DNA of 64,000 nucleotides from Girardinichthys multiradiatus (Eukaryota > Chordata > Actinopteri > Cyprinodontiformes > Goodeidae): positions 14,723,810 to 14,787,809 of the forward strand of contig NC_061817.1 in NCBI RefSeq assembly GCF_021462225.1, written 5' to 3'. The stretch's first letter is position 1, and each line of letters begins with the position of its first letter. The translations under genes and the position numbers were made by a program. The notes beneath the pieces are model-generated. The model did not search any database, was not told where the DNA came from, and worked only from the letters and a program-made list of their open reading frames with translations. Positions 20,429 to 31,509 of the stretch are shown one piece after another.

Positions 20429-22786
20429 ACGATGCCCCTCTCCAGAAAGGTGTCACAGGTAGACACAGAGTCAGGCCAGGTGTAGCTTCTAGGAAGAGAA
20501 AAGAGAGAGGACATGAAGTTAGAAGCTGAAATACTAGCAAATAATGCAAAATTGGAGAGTAGTGTGAGAATGTAGCGAAGAGGGTGAAAGTGGTCATTAT
20601 GTCCTCCAGCAGCCTAAGCCTATATCAGCATAACTACTGAGATAGCTCAGGATAACTTAAGCCGCTCTACTCTAAGCTTTATCAAAAAGGAAAGTTTTAA
20701 GCCTAGCCTTGAAAGTAGACACAGGGCCTTTGCCTCATGGACTAAAACTGGGAGCTGGTTCCACAGGAGAGGAGCCTGATAACTAAGGGATCTGCCTCCC
20801 ATTCTACTTCTAGAGACTAGGAACCACCAGTAAACCTTCAGTCTGAGAACGAAGGGCTCTGTTAGGAACATATGGAACCATCAGATCTCTGATGTATGAT
20901 GGAGCTGGATCATTAAGGGCTTTATATGTGTGGAGGAGAATTTTAAATTCTATTCTGGATATAACAGGAGCCAATGAAGGGAAGCTAAACTAGGGGAAAT
21001 ATGATCTCTCTTTTTAATTTTCATCAGAACTCTTGCTGCAGCATTTAGATTCAACTGAAGGCTTTTAACTGCATTTTATGGACATCCTGATAGTAACAAA
21101 TTACAATAGTCCAGCCTTGAAGTAACAAATGCATGGACTAGTTTTTCAGCGTCACTCCTGGACAGGATATTTCTAATTTTGGCAATGTTCCGGAGGTGAA
21201 AGAAGGAAGTCCTAGAAACCTGTTTAATATGGGATTTAAATGACATACTAAGCTCCTTCTTCCTGCTGTCTCAATCTTTTACCCACAGCTTTCCTTAAGA
21301 AAGCTTTACCCGTAATAACATCTGATTTAACACAAATAATAAACATGTCCCTTTTGTCAGGTGTTTCCCCCCAGGCCCTGAAAACAGCAATTATCAAACC
21401 TCTATTGAAAAAGAGCAACTTGGACAAGCTGCTACTACAGAACTACAGGCCTATATCAAACCTCCCCTTCATCAGTAAGTTTATTGAAAAAGCCGTGTTT
21501 CAGCAGTTAAACAACTTCCTAACAATGACCAACCGCTTCAATGTCTTCCAGTCAGGCTTCCGTGCTCACCACAATACAGAGACTGCTCTTGTCAAGGTGT
21601 TCAAGGACATCCGTATAAATGCAGACTGTGGAAGAACCACATTGCTGGTATTATTGGACCTTAGTGCAGCATTTGACACTGTCGATCACTCCATTTTATG
21701 AGAGCACCTGGAAAACTGGGTTGGCCTTTCTGGAACAGCACTCAATTGGTTTAAATCCTACTTGAAGGACAGGGACTTTTTTTGTGTCAGTAGGTAACGT
21801 TACATAAGAGACCACAAAGTTCACATGTGGCGTTCCCCAAGGGTCCATCTTAGGGCCCCTCCTATTCAATATCTACATGCTCCCCCTAAGTCAGATTTTA
21901 ATAAACAACAACGTAAGTTTTCATAACTATGCAGATGACACACAGCTATACATTATGATGTCACCAGGTGACTAAGAGCTAAGAGAATAGACTTTAAAAA
22001 TACTTCTGTTAGTCTATAAATCACTGAATGGCTTAGCACCAAAATACATTACAGACTTGTGGTCAGTGTATCAACCACCCAGACCTCTCAGGTCTTCTGG
22101 CTCAAATCTACTCTGCATACCCAGACCCAGAAATAAACATGCAGCTTTTAGTTCTTATGCTCCAGTAATCTGGAATAAACTCCCAGAAAACTGTAAAAGC
22201 GCAGAAACCCTAAATCGTTTAAATCAAGATTAAAAACTTATTTGTTTAGAGTGGCCTTTGACTGTGCCATCTAAACAATATTAGTTACGTTTTCGGTCCA
22301 GTTTTCCTTTCATTTTCTTATCCATTATTCTATTCTATTCTATTTTCTTTATTTTTATTTTTTTTAATTACCTCTGCTTGATCTTTCGTATCATTGTAAT
22401 GTTTTTCCTTGTGTACAGCGCCTTGAGTGCCTTGTTGCTGAAAAGCGCTATATAAATAAACTTGACTTGACATATCCTGGTCATAAATAACCCCAAGGTT
22501 TTTTACTTTATTACCGGAGGTCAATTTAATGCCATCCAGATTAAGTGATTGAGTAAGCAGTTTCTTTTTTAAAGACTCCGGTCCAAAGACGACAACTTCT
22601 GTCTTGTCTGAATTTAGAAGCAGAGAATTTAAAGTCATCCAAGTTTTTAAGTCTTCAAGACATTCTTGTTGTCTATCTATCTGGTTGGGCTCATCAGGAT
22701 TTATAGATAAGTAAAGCTGAGTATCATCAGCGTAAACAGGAAAATTTATCCTTTGCTGCCTGATAGTTTTACCTATTGGAAGCATA
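20429..22786 (-). mobile_element. L2 copy, minus strand, split by a second LINE
   Basis: 20,429-21,245 is the reverse complement of about 54,840-55,920 of the reference L2 in this window, and 22,471-22,786 continues with 54,530-54,840, so a single copy was interrupted by the plus-strand LINE at 21,246-22,470. It encodes the RT region around [16 protein letters not shown] and FGPESLKKKLLTQSL plus part of the 3' UTR. It is truncated at the right by the TA of a Tc1 element. Confidence 0.87.
21246..22470 (+). mobile_element. Maui-type L2 LINE, internally deleted
   Basis: This L2 differs from the 52-kb family: ALKTAIIKPLLKKSNL, NYRPISNLPFISKFIEKAVF, HHNTETALVKVF, LLDLSAAFDTVDHSIL. A stop and small indels interrupt it, and about 21,980 joins RT to the 3' region with an internal deletion. 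The 3' end, GCGCTATATAAATAAACTTG with CTTGACTTGACA repeats, is typical of this family. It is nested in the minus-strand L2 with GACAT shared at both edges. Confidence 0.87.
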
Positions 22787-22788
22787 TA

Positions 22789-23283
22789 CAGGGGTTGGAC
22801 AATGAAACTGAAACACCTGTCATTTTAGTGTGGGACGTTTCATGGCTAAATTGGACCAGCCTGGTAGCCAGTCTTCATTGATTGCACATTGCACCAGCGA
22901 GAGCAGAGTGTGAAGGTTCAATTAGCAGGGTAAGAGCACAGTTTTGGCCAAAATATTGAAATGCACACAACATTAAGGGTGACATACATGGGTTCAAAAT
23001 AGGACAGATTGTTGGTGCACGTCTTGCTGGCACATCTGTGACCAAGACAGCAAGTCTTTGTGATGTATCAAGAGCCACGGTATCCAGGGTAATGTCAGCA
23101 TACCACCAAGAAGGACGAACCACATCCAATAGGATTAACTGTGGATGCAAGAGGAAGCTGTCTGAAAGGGATGTTCGGGTGCAAACCCGGATTGTATCCA
23201 AAAAACATAAAACCACGGCTGCCCAAATCACGGCAGAATTAAATGTGCACCTCAACTCTCCTGTTTCCACCAGAACTGTCCGG
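22789..23283 (+). pseudogene. Tc1 element, left half with transposase N-terminus
   Basis: TA then the terminal inverted repeat CAGGGGTTGGACAATGAAAC, then a transposase N-terminal region with a helix-turn-helix ([16 protein letters not shown]) and a basic linker ([15 protein letters not shown]). The frame ends at TVR where it runs into LTR sequence of ERV-1 at about 23,284. Its terminal repeat is the complement of the right half-elements at 4,376-4,404 and 37,459-37,487. The stretch of roughly 100-130 bp between the halves, expected from the family, is missing. Confidence 0.85.
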
Positions 23284-23823
23284 GGGACTGTTTTGAAGCG
23301 TTGCTGCGCATCCGCAGTTAAACTCCAAGAAAGCGGTCAGTCCCGTCCTTTGGCCTTCTTGACGAAAAGGAAAAATATGATCTGACCATCAAAGTCGACT
23401 TGGGATGAAAACACGGTGGCGGTTCGTTTCCTCGAACTCCGTGTTTTTAGTTACGTGTTAAACTCACGTCTTCGATCGGCAAAGTGAAATTTCTGGCCTT
23501 CCTAGTCCAGAAACCTCAGTTATGAATTGTTCGTTGTCCAACGAGAGAGAATGAATGAACTTCCACGAGCTCTTCTCTTAAAGGAGCGCACTTCAGTTGC
23601 TAGTCCGGTCTCTAGCAGAAGGCGGCGTGTTCATAACGAATGCCTTCCTATATAGCGTCTTGTGACGTCAGACTTGGGACGCTCGTCATATCCGTCGCAA
23701 TGCTCGATGGGATATGTAGGAGCGGCTGTCCTGGATACCAAAATGGCCGATGTCATTGGAGAGGCACAGTGACGTCCAACAACGTGCAGATAGTCCAATA
23801 CTCAGCAAACAAGTGGTCCAACA
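23284..23823 (-). mobile_element. ERV-1 3' LTR, truncated
   Basis: Starts on the minus strand with TGTTGGACCACTTG at 23,823, next to the polypurine tract. It matches U3 of the 5' LTR at 35,688-36,834, including the CRE and TATA (23,649-23,670). The R and U5 portions are lost; the sequence stops at about 23,284 against Tc1. A single deletion across the LTR/Tc1 boundary would explain both losses. Confidence 0.87.
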
Positions 23824-23833
23824 TTCCCCCCTA
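23824..23833 (-). promoter_or_regulatory. ERV-1 polypurine tract
   Basis: Minus strand TAGGGGGGAA directly precedes the LTR start TGTTGGACC. It fixes the orientation of ERV-1 (minus) and the boundary of its 3' LTR. Confidence 0.8.
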
Positions 23834-24142
23834 GGTTCAAAGGGTGAGATGAATCGCAGTCTTTGAAGCTACTGGGACCATTCTGTCCTTTGCTGAACAA
23901 TCAGTGATCCGTGGCGAAGCAGAACAAAACAAAACTGTCTCTGTGTTCCTCAAAACCTACGACTGTGTAGGATAGAGGTTAGCCTGGGCAGGACTAAACT
24001 CTGACTAACTCATACCTTTCTACGTTGTTCAATGAGAAAATACAGGACAATACATTCATATCATCATTACATTCCTTGGTCATCAGCTTTGGTAACCTTG
24101 AGACAAAATGAAACAATAAAAGATACCGTACACATATATGTA

Positions 24143-25751
24143 CAGGTCCTTCTCAAAATATTAGCATATTGTGATAAAGTTCATTATTTTCCATAATGTC
24201 ATGATGAAAATTTAACATTCATATATTTTAGATTCATTGCACACTAACTGAAATATTTCAAGTCTTTTATTGTCTTAATACGGATGATTTTGGCATACAG
24301 CTCATGAAAACCCAAAATTCCTATCTCACAAAATTAGTATATCATTAAAAGGGTCTCTAAACGAGCTATGAACCTAATAATCTAAATCAACGAGTTAACT
24401 CTAAACACCTGCAAAAGATTCCTGAGGCCTTTAAAACTCCCAGCCTGGTTCATCACTCAAAACCCCAATCATGGGTAAGACTGCTGACCTGACTGCTGTC
24501 CAGAAGGCCACTATTGACACCCTCAAGCAAGAGGGTGAGACACAGAAAAAAATTTCTGAACGAATAGGCTGTTCCCAGAGTGCTGTATCAAGGCACCTCA
24601 GTGGGAAGTCTGTGGGAAGGAAAAAGTGTGGCAGAAAACGCTGCACAACGAGAAGAGGTGACCGGACCCTGAGGAAGATTGTGGAGAAGGGCCGATTCCA
24701 CACCTTGGGGGACCTGCGGAAGCAGTGGACTGAGTCTGGAGTAGAAGCATCCAGAGCCACCGTGCACAGGCGTGTGCAGGAAATGGGCTACAGGTGCCAC
24801 ATTCCCCAGGTCAAGCCACTTTTGAACCAGAAACAGCGGCAGAAGCGCCTGACCTGGGCTACAGAGAAGCAGCACTGGACTGTTGCTCAGTGGTCCAAAG
24901 TACTTTTTTCGGATGAAAGCAAATTCTGCATGTCATTCGGAAATCAAGGTGCCAGAGTCTGGAGGAAGACTGGGGAGAAGGAAATGCCAAATGCCAGAAG
25001 TCCAGTGTCAAGTACCCACAGTCAGTGACAGTCTGGGGTGCCGTGTCAGCTGCTGGTGTTGGTCCACTGTGTTTTATCAAGGGCAGGGTCAATGCAGCTA
25101 GCTATCAGGAGATTTTGGAGCACTTCATGCTTCCATCTGCTGAAAAGCTTTATGGAGATGAAGATTTCATTTTTCAGCACGACCTGGCACCTGCTCACAG
25201 TGCCAAAACCACTGGTAAATGGTTTACTGACCATGGTATCACTGTGCTCAATTGGCCTGCCAACTCTCCTGACCTGAACCCCATAGAGAATCTGTGGGAT
25301 ATTGTGAAGAGAACGTTGAGAGACTCAAGACCCAACACTCTGGATGAGCTAAAGGCCGCTATCGAAGCATCCTGGGCCTCCATAAGACCTCAGCAGTCCC
25401 ACAGGCTGATTGCCTCCATGCCACGCCGCATTGAAGCAGTCATTTCTGCAAAAGGATTCCTGACCAAGTATTGAGTGCATAACTGTACATGATTATTTGA
25501 AGGTTGACGTTTTTTGTATTAAAAACACTTTTCTTTTATTGGTCGGATGAAATATTCTAATTTTGTGAGATAGGAATTTTGGGTTTTCATGAGCTGTATG
25601 CCAAAATCATCCGTATTAAGACAATAAAAGACCTGAAATATTTCAGTTAGTGTGCAATGAATCTAAAATATATGAATGTTAAATTTTCATCATGACATTA
25701 TGGAAAATAATGAACTTTATTACAATATGCTAATATTTCGAGAAGGACCTG
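24143..25751 (+). mobile_element. Complete Tc1 element with long inverted repeats
   Basis: A 1,609-bp element with TA at both edges (24,141-24,142 and 25,752-25,753). The terminal inverted repeats are about 200 bp each: 24,143-24,343 begins CAGGTCCTTCTCAAAATATT and 25,553-25,751 is its near-perfect complement, ending GAGAAGGACCTG. One transposase gene lies between them. It sits in the 3' region of ERV-1, between env and the polypurine tract, and is younger than the provirus. The high similarity of the arms suggests recent activity. Confidence 0.93.
24471..25474 (+). pseudogene. Tc1 transposase, one frameshift
   Basis: DD34E transposase that would cut at the terminal repeats and insert at TA. 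From ATG at 24,471: paired-like helix-turn-helix (KISERIGCSQSAVSRHLSGK), AT-hook-like basic stretch, second DNA-binding region, then the catalytic core with LFSDESKF (Asp), FQHDLAPAHSA (Asp) and SPDLNPIENLW (Glu). Total length would be about 330 residues, normal for the family. A single reading-frame break near 24,995-25,010 moves the C-terminal half into another frame (25,025-25,474). The three catalytic residues are all present. It may have been inactivated recently. Confidence 0.92.
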
Positions 25752-25806
25752 TATATATAAAAACAAAAACAAAATTATGGTTCATAGCTTATTCGTCCAA
25801 CTTCTA

Positions 25807-27513
25807 TTAGGCACTGGTACCTGGCTGTGTCATTGGCAAAGGTGGTGCTATGAACCGTGAGGGAATGAATGTGAGGGAATCAATCCTGACCTGTAAACGC
25901 TTAACCTGTCTGTTTGCGGTGTGTGCCATTCCTGCCGTCACGACCCACCCGATTACAAGGAGAACTACCGTAACGGTCATAGTGTGGGTTTCTGTCCATT
26001 CTGTTCGCCGGGGGAACTGAGGGAGAGGTGTGAAGCTTAATTCCGCAGGGGTGAGGCTGAACTTAATCTGTTTGGTACCTTCCACTATCAGCTGTTTTTC
26101 AATACTAGCGTCAATGCTGAAATTATATCCCTTGAAGGCATCCATAATTTCAATTTCTGTATCATATCGATCGAGATTAAGGTGATGAAGGATTATGTCC
26201 CCGAGATGTAGGAGTGCACCTTGAGATACGGAGACAAACATTGTTTGGTTGGGTAATTTTATTCTGTTAACGGTGTCATGCTGATCGTACGATAGCAAGG
26301 CTTCTGTTACCGGTGTGCTTACAAGCCATCGGTTACCCGCACGTTTGACCTTGGTTTCTAACCCTACATCCTTCAGTTACCTTTGCCTGACAATTTTGTT
26401 CGGGAGATCCCTTCCTTAAACCACACATGTAATCGGTGACATCTCTAATAAACGGGTTACTCGGGCACACCCAATGGAGGTCCTTGGTTTTGGTGCACAG
26501 GTCTAAATTGGGAATCAAATAAAGCTTTGGGTCGGCCTCGTGGTAAGCCAAGAGTGATGGGGTTTTTAGCTGTACGAGTGTGTTTTCCTTCCAAAACCCG
26601 ACATTTAACACTGTTTTAAGCCTGTATACGTTTGCTCTTTCGATGATAGGAAGATTGAGCATAAATCCTATCTCTAGGTTATCTGGATTGACGAAAATGG
26701 GATTGCACTGCCTAAGCTATAAGCTAGGTGTGTTTGTGGAGGTTGCAAGCTGTCTGTTGTGGTGGACTATAGGATTTTCTCTACTAAATACAGCGGAACT
26801 AGGTAAGTGGGTATCCGTCCTTCGGTTAGGCTGTCTACCGATGAACCAACCTCCCTAATCAGGTCCTGCATCAAATCTCTTACAACCTGTGTGTACATCA
26901 AATCATTCCTGACCACTTCTGTACAGGGTATTGTTAATAAGAGTGGAGTGTAAGTTTACAGTAACCACGGTGCCCTGGAGGATCTTGGTTTGTATTTCTA
27001 ATAGTCTCTGTTGGAGGAGGAGTCTTTGTTGGATTTCTGGCATTTCGTCATCCAATTCTTGCACGTGTCTCTGAATAATTTTCAAGCTAACGGAATTTGC
27101 TGCTGAAAGGCCAATGGAAAACAAAGATCCCAGCGCCGCAGCTGAGGCTATCAATCCACCTAGGAATCTCTTTGGGCGTTTACTGCCGCTGAGGTCCTCC
27201 TCGGTGACCATGAATTTCTGCAGTTGTTTGAGGATATAGATTGTAGTTTGTTTGGCATGGTCTATGGTGTTGGGGGTTTGAGTTTCCTGAGGTCTTCCTT
27301 CAGTCATCAGTGGCGGAAGACGGATGTGTTTACGGTATACGTCCCACGGGTCTAGGCGCACGAAGACCCTCTGCGTGTGGAGTCTACAGTGCGTAATAAG
27401 GAGCCCAGGGGTATCTTGCAGGACTGTGCCGGTTGGTGGTCCTTTCTGTATTACCCAGTTGGTAGAGCAAGTGTGGAGCCAACAAGAATGCCAATCATCC
27501 AGATGACTTCCAT
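25807..27513 (-). pseudogene. ERV-1 env with F-protein-like organisation, broken
   Basis: An envelope glycoprotein pseudogene. An ATG at 27,513 opens a 20-residue hydrophobic signal-like peptide that runs into a stop; the main frame continues shifted. Only about 110-140 residues precede a furin-type RPKR (about 27,170), followed at once by a glycine/alanine-rich fusion-peptide-like stretch (FLGGLIASAAALGSLFSIG) and a long heptad-like helix. A Cys-rich region (about 26,520-26,350) and a C-terminal membrane helix (VTVVLLVIGWVVTAG, about 25,935) follow. No CX6CC motif is seen. A small N-terminal and a large C-terminal subunit resemble paramyxovirus or baculovirus F proteins rather than the gamma-type Env of ERV-2. 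Frame breaks near 27,445, 26,900, 26,663 and 26,310 make it non-functional. Confidence 0.75.
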
Positions 27514-27634
27514 CCTGCAACAGAGAAATCCTGATTATAGAAGGGAAAATATTTTTTTTATTTTATGGGTGGAGTTGTTAGTGGCTAGTGCATGTTAGTG
27601 TGGAGCTTATTTACATGCACTTATCTGGCTGACC

Positions 27635-28778
27635 CTATGCGCTTCTTTCTCCTCCCTCATTTCCGGAAGGGAGCCCTGTTCTTGTGGAGGAGAGTTTGTG
27701 GTAGGATTGATTTGGTTCGCGTGCCTGTTTGGATTTTGAGATTCTTATTCTGTAGGCCACTGGTGAGAGTTTCCCCACAATTTCGAAGGGGCCTGCCCAT
27801 TTTGGGAGAAATTTTCTGGAGCGTCCGGTTGGTAGGGCAAATCTGAAATAGAAAACTTTTTCACCCACTTCGTATTCACGGTGGGCTGCTTTCCGGTCAT
27901 AATATGCTTTTGTGCCCTCTACGCTGGCTTCCAGGTTTGTTTGTGCCCAAGCGAATGTGGATCTGAGGTGCTCCTTCAAGTCTGTGACATATTGGTGTGC
28001 TGTGTAGGCAGTCGTCACACACATCTTCTGGATGGTACAGTAGATGGAGTGGGAGAGTCATTTGCCTTCCAGTCATCATCTCAAAGGGTGTCACTCCTGT
28101 AGAGCGTTGGGGGGTGGACCGGATGGCCATCAGGATTAAAGGGAGTTTGATGTCCCAGTCCTTTCCGTTGTTGCTAACATACTTCTTTAGCATGGCCACT
28201 ATGGTGCGGTTCATCTGCTCCACCTGGCCCGACGATTGAGGGTGGTAGGGAATGTGAAATTGTAACAGCGCTGTCATGACGCTTGAGGTGAAATGTGTCC
28301 ATCTGTCTGAGTTAATGGACAGGGGAAGACCCCAGCGGCTGAAAACATGGTTCAGCAGAAGAACAGCTGTGGTTACAGCTGTGTCGTTTGGTGCAGGAAA
28401 GCATTCAACCTACTTGGTGAAACTGCACGTCACTGTTAGGAGGTATTTGTGACCTCTGGTCGATTTGGGTACCGGTCCAACCCAGTCGATTTGCAGGTGG
28501 GACCACAGGAATGTAACCCCCCTTCGCTAAAGTGGGGCCCGACCGAGTGGTTGTGACGGTTGGAACTGACAGCAGGTCAAACACCCTTGGATGTAGCTTT
28601 GGGTGTCGTGAGCCATTGAAGGCCAGTATGCCACCTGTTGTAGAGTGTGGAGTGTGGCTTTAAGACCCCTGTGACCCCCTACAGGAAAGTCATGAGCGTA
28701 GGTTAACATGACCCCCATGTGGTCAGTTGGTACCACCCATCGGGGCATCCCACGCCCGTTGTGGGTGTAGACTAACAA
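27635..28778 (-). pseudogene. ERV-1 integrase
   Basis: Integrase, which joins viral cDNA to host DNA. An N-terminal HHCC zinc domain ([17 protein letters not shown]; 28,778-28,527) is followed by the core with catalytic Asp in LQIDWVGPV, Asp in INSDRWTHF and Glu in [11 protein letters not shown]-terminal SH3-like domain follows (EVGEKVFYF, WAGPFEIVGK). A stop separates the zinc domain from the core (about 28,527). An in-frame TAG lies in the core near 28,410, and a frameshift lies near 27,950. It ends about 120 bp upstream of the env start. Confidence 0.87.
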
Positions 28779-28806
28779 ACCTTTCTCCAGCTTCAGGTGG
28801 GACAGG

Positions 28807-29932
28807 TTACGTCGGAGGGTTCTCAGTTCTTTGGTCCTCTCCCGTCGCTAAAGGCGACGTTTCCGTTGACCGACCGCTGGCCACTAGCTCCCTGATGGTG
28901 TGGAGGTTTGGGTCTTGGTCCTGCATGGTTGTCAAGTCTGTGTCACTGGGTTTTCGTCCAAGGTGGAGAGTCTCCCCGGAGCTTTGGGGGTTTTCACGCC
29001 TCTCCTTCGTCTGTCGCCGAGTAACGGCACAGATGACATGGGTATGAGAGGCAGGAAGCTGTTCTTTTTGGAAACTCCATGGGGTTCCACTTTCAGCTCC
29101 CAATCGGGCTAGACGGTTTGCTTCATCATTTCCGTCCTTGTCTGGGCCCAACGTCCGGGAGTGACCTTTCACCTTTTTCCAATACACTACCATTCCCTGC
29201 TCTGTGGTGAGATGGTCAACATGGTCTTCATTCCATTCTCTTTCCACACCGGGAGATGGGAGACGAAGCTGTGCCGAGCATAGTTGGAGTCGGAGCAGAT
29301 CACCAGTTGTTTAATGTCCAGGGCTGTAGCCTGCTGGAGGGTGATGAGTACTGCTGCAATCTCTGCATATTGACTTGTTTTCGGCCCCAGTTGGTAGTGG
29401 TGTGGTTCGGTGACGTGGTGTCCAACCCAGATGATGCCCACATCAGCCTGTAGTCGACCTTCATGAAGAAAGGCGCACCGGTCAATGTAGGCTCTTGGAA
29501 GCCCTTCACACACCTTTTCATCGAAATAGCGGTGATTCGAGGAAAACTGGGAGGTGGCAGGTTTGTCAATGGTGGTCGCTACGGTGTCGCATTCACAGTG
29601 CAGACACTCTGCTAACCCTTGTCCCAACACCATTTTATTATTCTGACCGTACTGTACCTCAACGTTATAACCTTGGAGTGCCTTCATCCATGTTGCGATG
29701 CGACTGTTGGACGCTCTTCCTTCTCTCAACCGTTCGCTGTTCAAGAAAGTGACCGGTTGATGGCACGTCTCAATAATGACTTTCGGCCCCCAATGTAACT
29801 GCGGAAATATTCGACTGCCCAGACTGTAGAAAGCAGAGCTCTCTCACAGTCGGAGAACTTAACCTCTATGTCACTCAAAGGTCGGCTTGCGTATGCGACA
29901 ACTCGCATGTCCTGGTCATGTCTCTGCTTCAA
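28807..29932 (-). pseudogene. ERV-1 pol connection and RNase H
   Basis: Two successive RNase H-like regions. The first (29,932-29,741) carries VVAYASRPLSDIEVKFSDCE and AVEYFRSYIGG, as in the tether/connection between RT and RNase H. The second (29,744-28,807) has IWVGHHVTE, SQYAEIAAVLITLQQA (Glu), VICSDSNYARHSF (Asp) and GNDEANRLARLG (last Asp), matching the additional RNase H domain of retroviruses. A degenerate first plus an active-type second domain is the retroviral arrangement. Frameshifts lie near 29,745 and 29,210. Confidence 0.83.
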
Positions 29933-29995
29933 TGCAGCACTTAGACACTTGGAGGAGAAACCCGCTTCCAGGTAGAACTCCTTGTCCTTATCTGG

Positions 29996-31413
29996 TTAGG
30001 CCAGGCAAGGAGCAGAACCAAGTTTCTTTTTCAGGAGTTGGAAGGCATGCTCTTGGGGTTCTCCCCAAGTAAAAGGCGTGTCTTTGCGCAGGAGTTCTGT
30101 GAGGGATCTGGCCATCTCCGCATAGTCCTCAATAAACTGGCGGGAGTAGTTACAGACCCCTAAGAAACTCCGAAGTTCAGACACGTTCGTTGGAGCCTTT
30201 ATGTCTTGGATGGCTCGGATCCTGCTGGCTTGGGGCTCAATGCCGTTTGGGCCCACGGTTAAACCAACGTATTCCACCTTTGTCCGGCATCATTGGCCTT
30301 TGGCGAGTGCTAGCTTAGCCCCTGCTGCGCCAAGCTGGTCCAGGACGTGCCGGAGTTCAGCTAGGTGTTCCTCGAACGTCCTGCTCCTCATAAGGATGAC
30401 ATCGACGTAAAAGAGGTTTCCCCGGGTTGCGGCATCAGACATGGCCTTGTGAAGGAAGATGGTCAATTCAGCCGGAGAGTTCGAGTACCCGAAGGGGCAC
30501 CTGTTCCAAGTATATTGGCGGTTCTGGAAAGAAAACGCCAATTTATACTGGTTGGCTGGGTCTACCTTCATTGTCCAAAAGCCATTTGCCACGTCCACTG
30601 TGGCGAGCATCTCTCACCTTAGCCAGCTCCTGGTCCAGGTGAATCATGGGCCAGCATGAGAGGGATACCTGCTTGTTCAGTGAACGGTAGTCGATTGTCA
30701 GGCGCCATTTCCCGGTCGGTTTCAACACCGGCCAAATTGGGGAGTTATACATGGAGTTGCATTCACGTATTATCTGTTTCTCCAACAGCTTGTCGAGGAT
30801 CTCCTGAATCGACTCGTAAGCGGCCAGAGGGATCTTATATTGACGCGTTTGGGTTTGTTGGGATACGAACGTTGGGATACGAACCACAGTCATGGGAGTC
30901 CTTCGAGAGGACTGACTGATATTCATAAAACAACTTCTTAAGAGCTGTTCTTTCCTCTTCTGTGCTTAGCGCACTGGCTTTCTCCAGCTGCTCACTGACC
31001 TCGGTCTCAAAACCGGGGTAGGGCTCGCTAGAGGAGTCCTGGGTCCCAGGCTCTTCTTGAGCTGGTTGTTCTGGGTGTGTCACCAGTGCGTACACTACCA
31101 GGTTGCCTTCAGGCTCCAGGGTAGCACCACAGGTGGATTTGGTTGTTAAAACCCCATGTCTCTCAATTGTGATCGTGTCCGACGGGAACGTGGACACAAC
31201 GTCTGGAGAGTCCTGTCTATCGGACACAAATAAGGGCATGCCTCCAATCACGGGGATGGTTAGCTCGAAGTCATGATAAGAACTGTCTATGAGCATGCCC
31301 AGGGGTTTTCTTGCGGCTACCTGGATCGGCACTTGGGTTGGATTCTCCACCAAAAGATAAGTCGAACGGTTGTTCAACTCAAGCATGGGCGTGCCGCAGA
31401 CCACCAGGTTCAA
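29996..31413 (-). pseudogene. ERV-1 reverse transcriptase
   Basis: Contains the fingers and palm: LLEKQIIRECNS, SPIWPVLKPTGKWRLTIDYR, LATVDVANGFWTMKV, CPFGYSNSPAELTIFLHKAM and thumb PTNVSELRSFLGVCNYSRQF. The N-terminal part (31,413-30,927) is a long pre-RT extension ending in a SALSTEEERTALKKLFYEY-type segment. The catalytic motif normally YVDD reads YVDV near 30,395-30,410 (GAC to GTC), so the polymerase would be dead even without the frameshifts near 30,880, 30,600 and 30,285. Confidence 0.87.
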
Positions 31414-31509
31414 GTCCCGGAAGTAGGGAAGAGGTTGGAAGAAAACGCGGGTGTTCTGAAGCTTCTGTCCTGTTTTGACTGTCAGTCGGATCGGTACCCC
31501 TGCTGTTCG

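Noticed and set aside
20306..21260. Twin-priming explanation of the L2 strand switch
   Set aside because: The strand switch is at the 3' side of the minus-strand piece and the poly-repeat tail is missing, which is not the expected geometry for twin priming.
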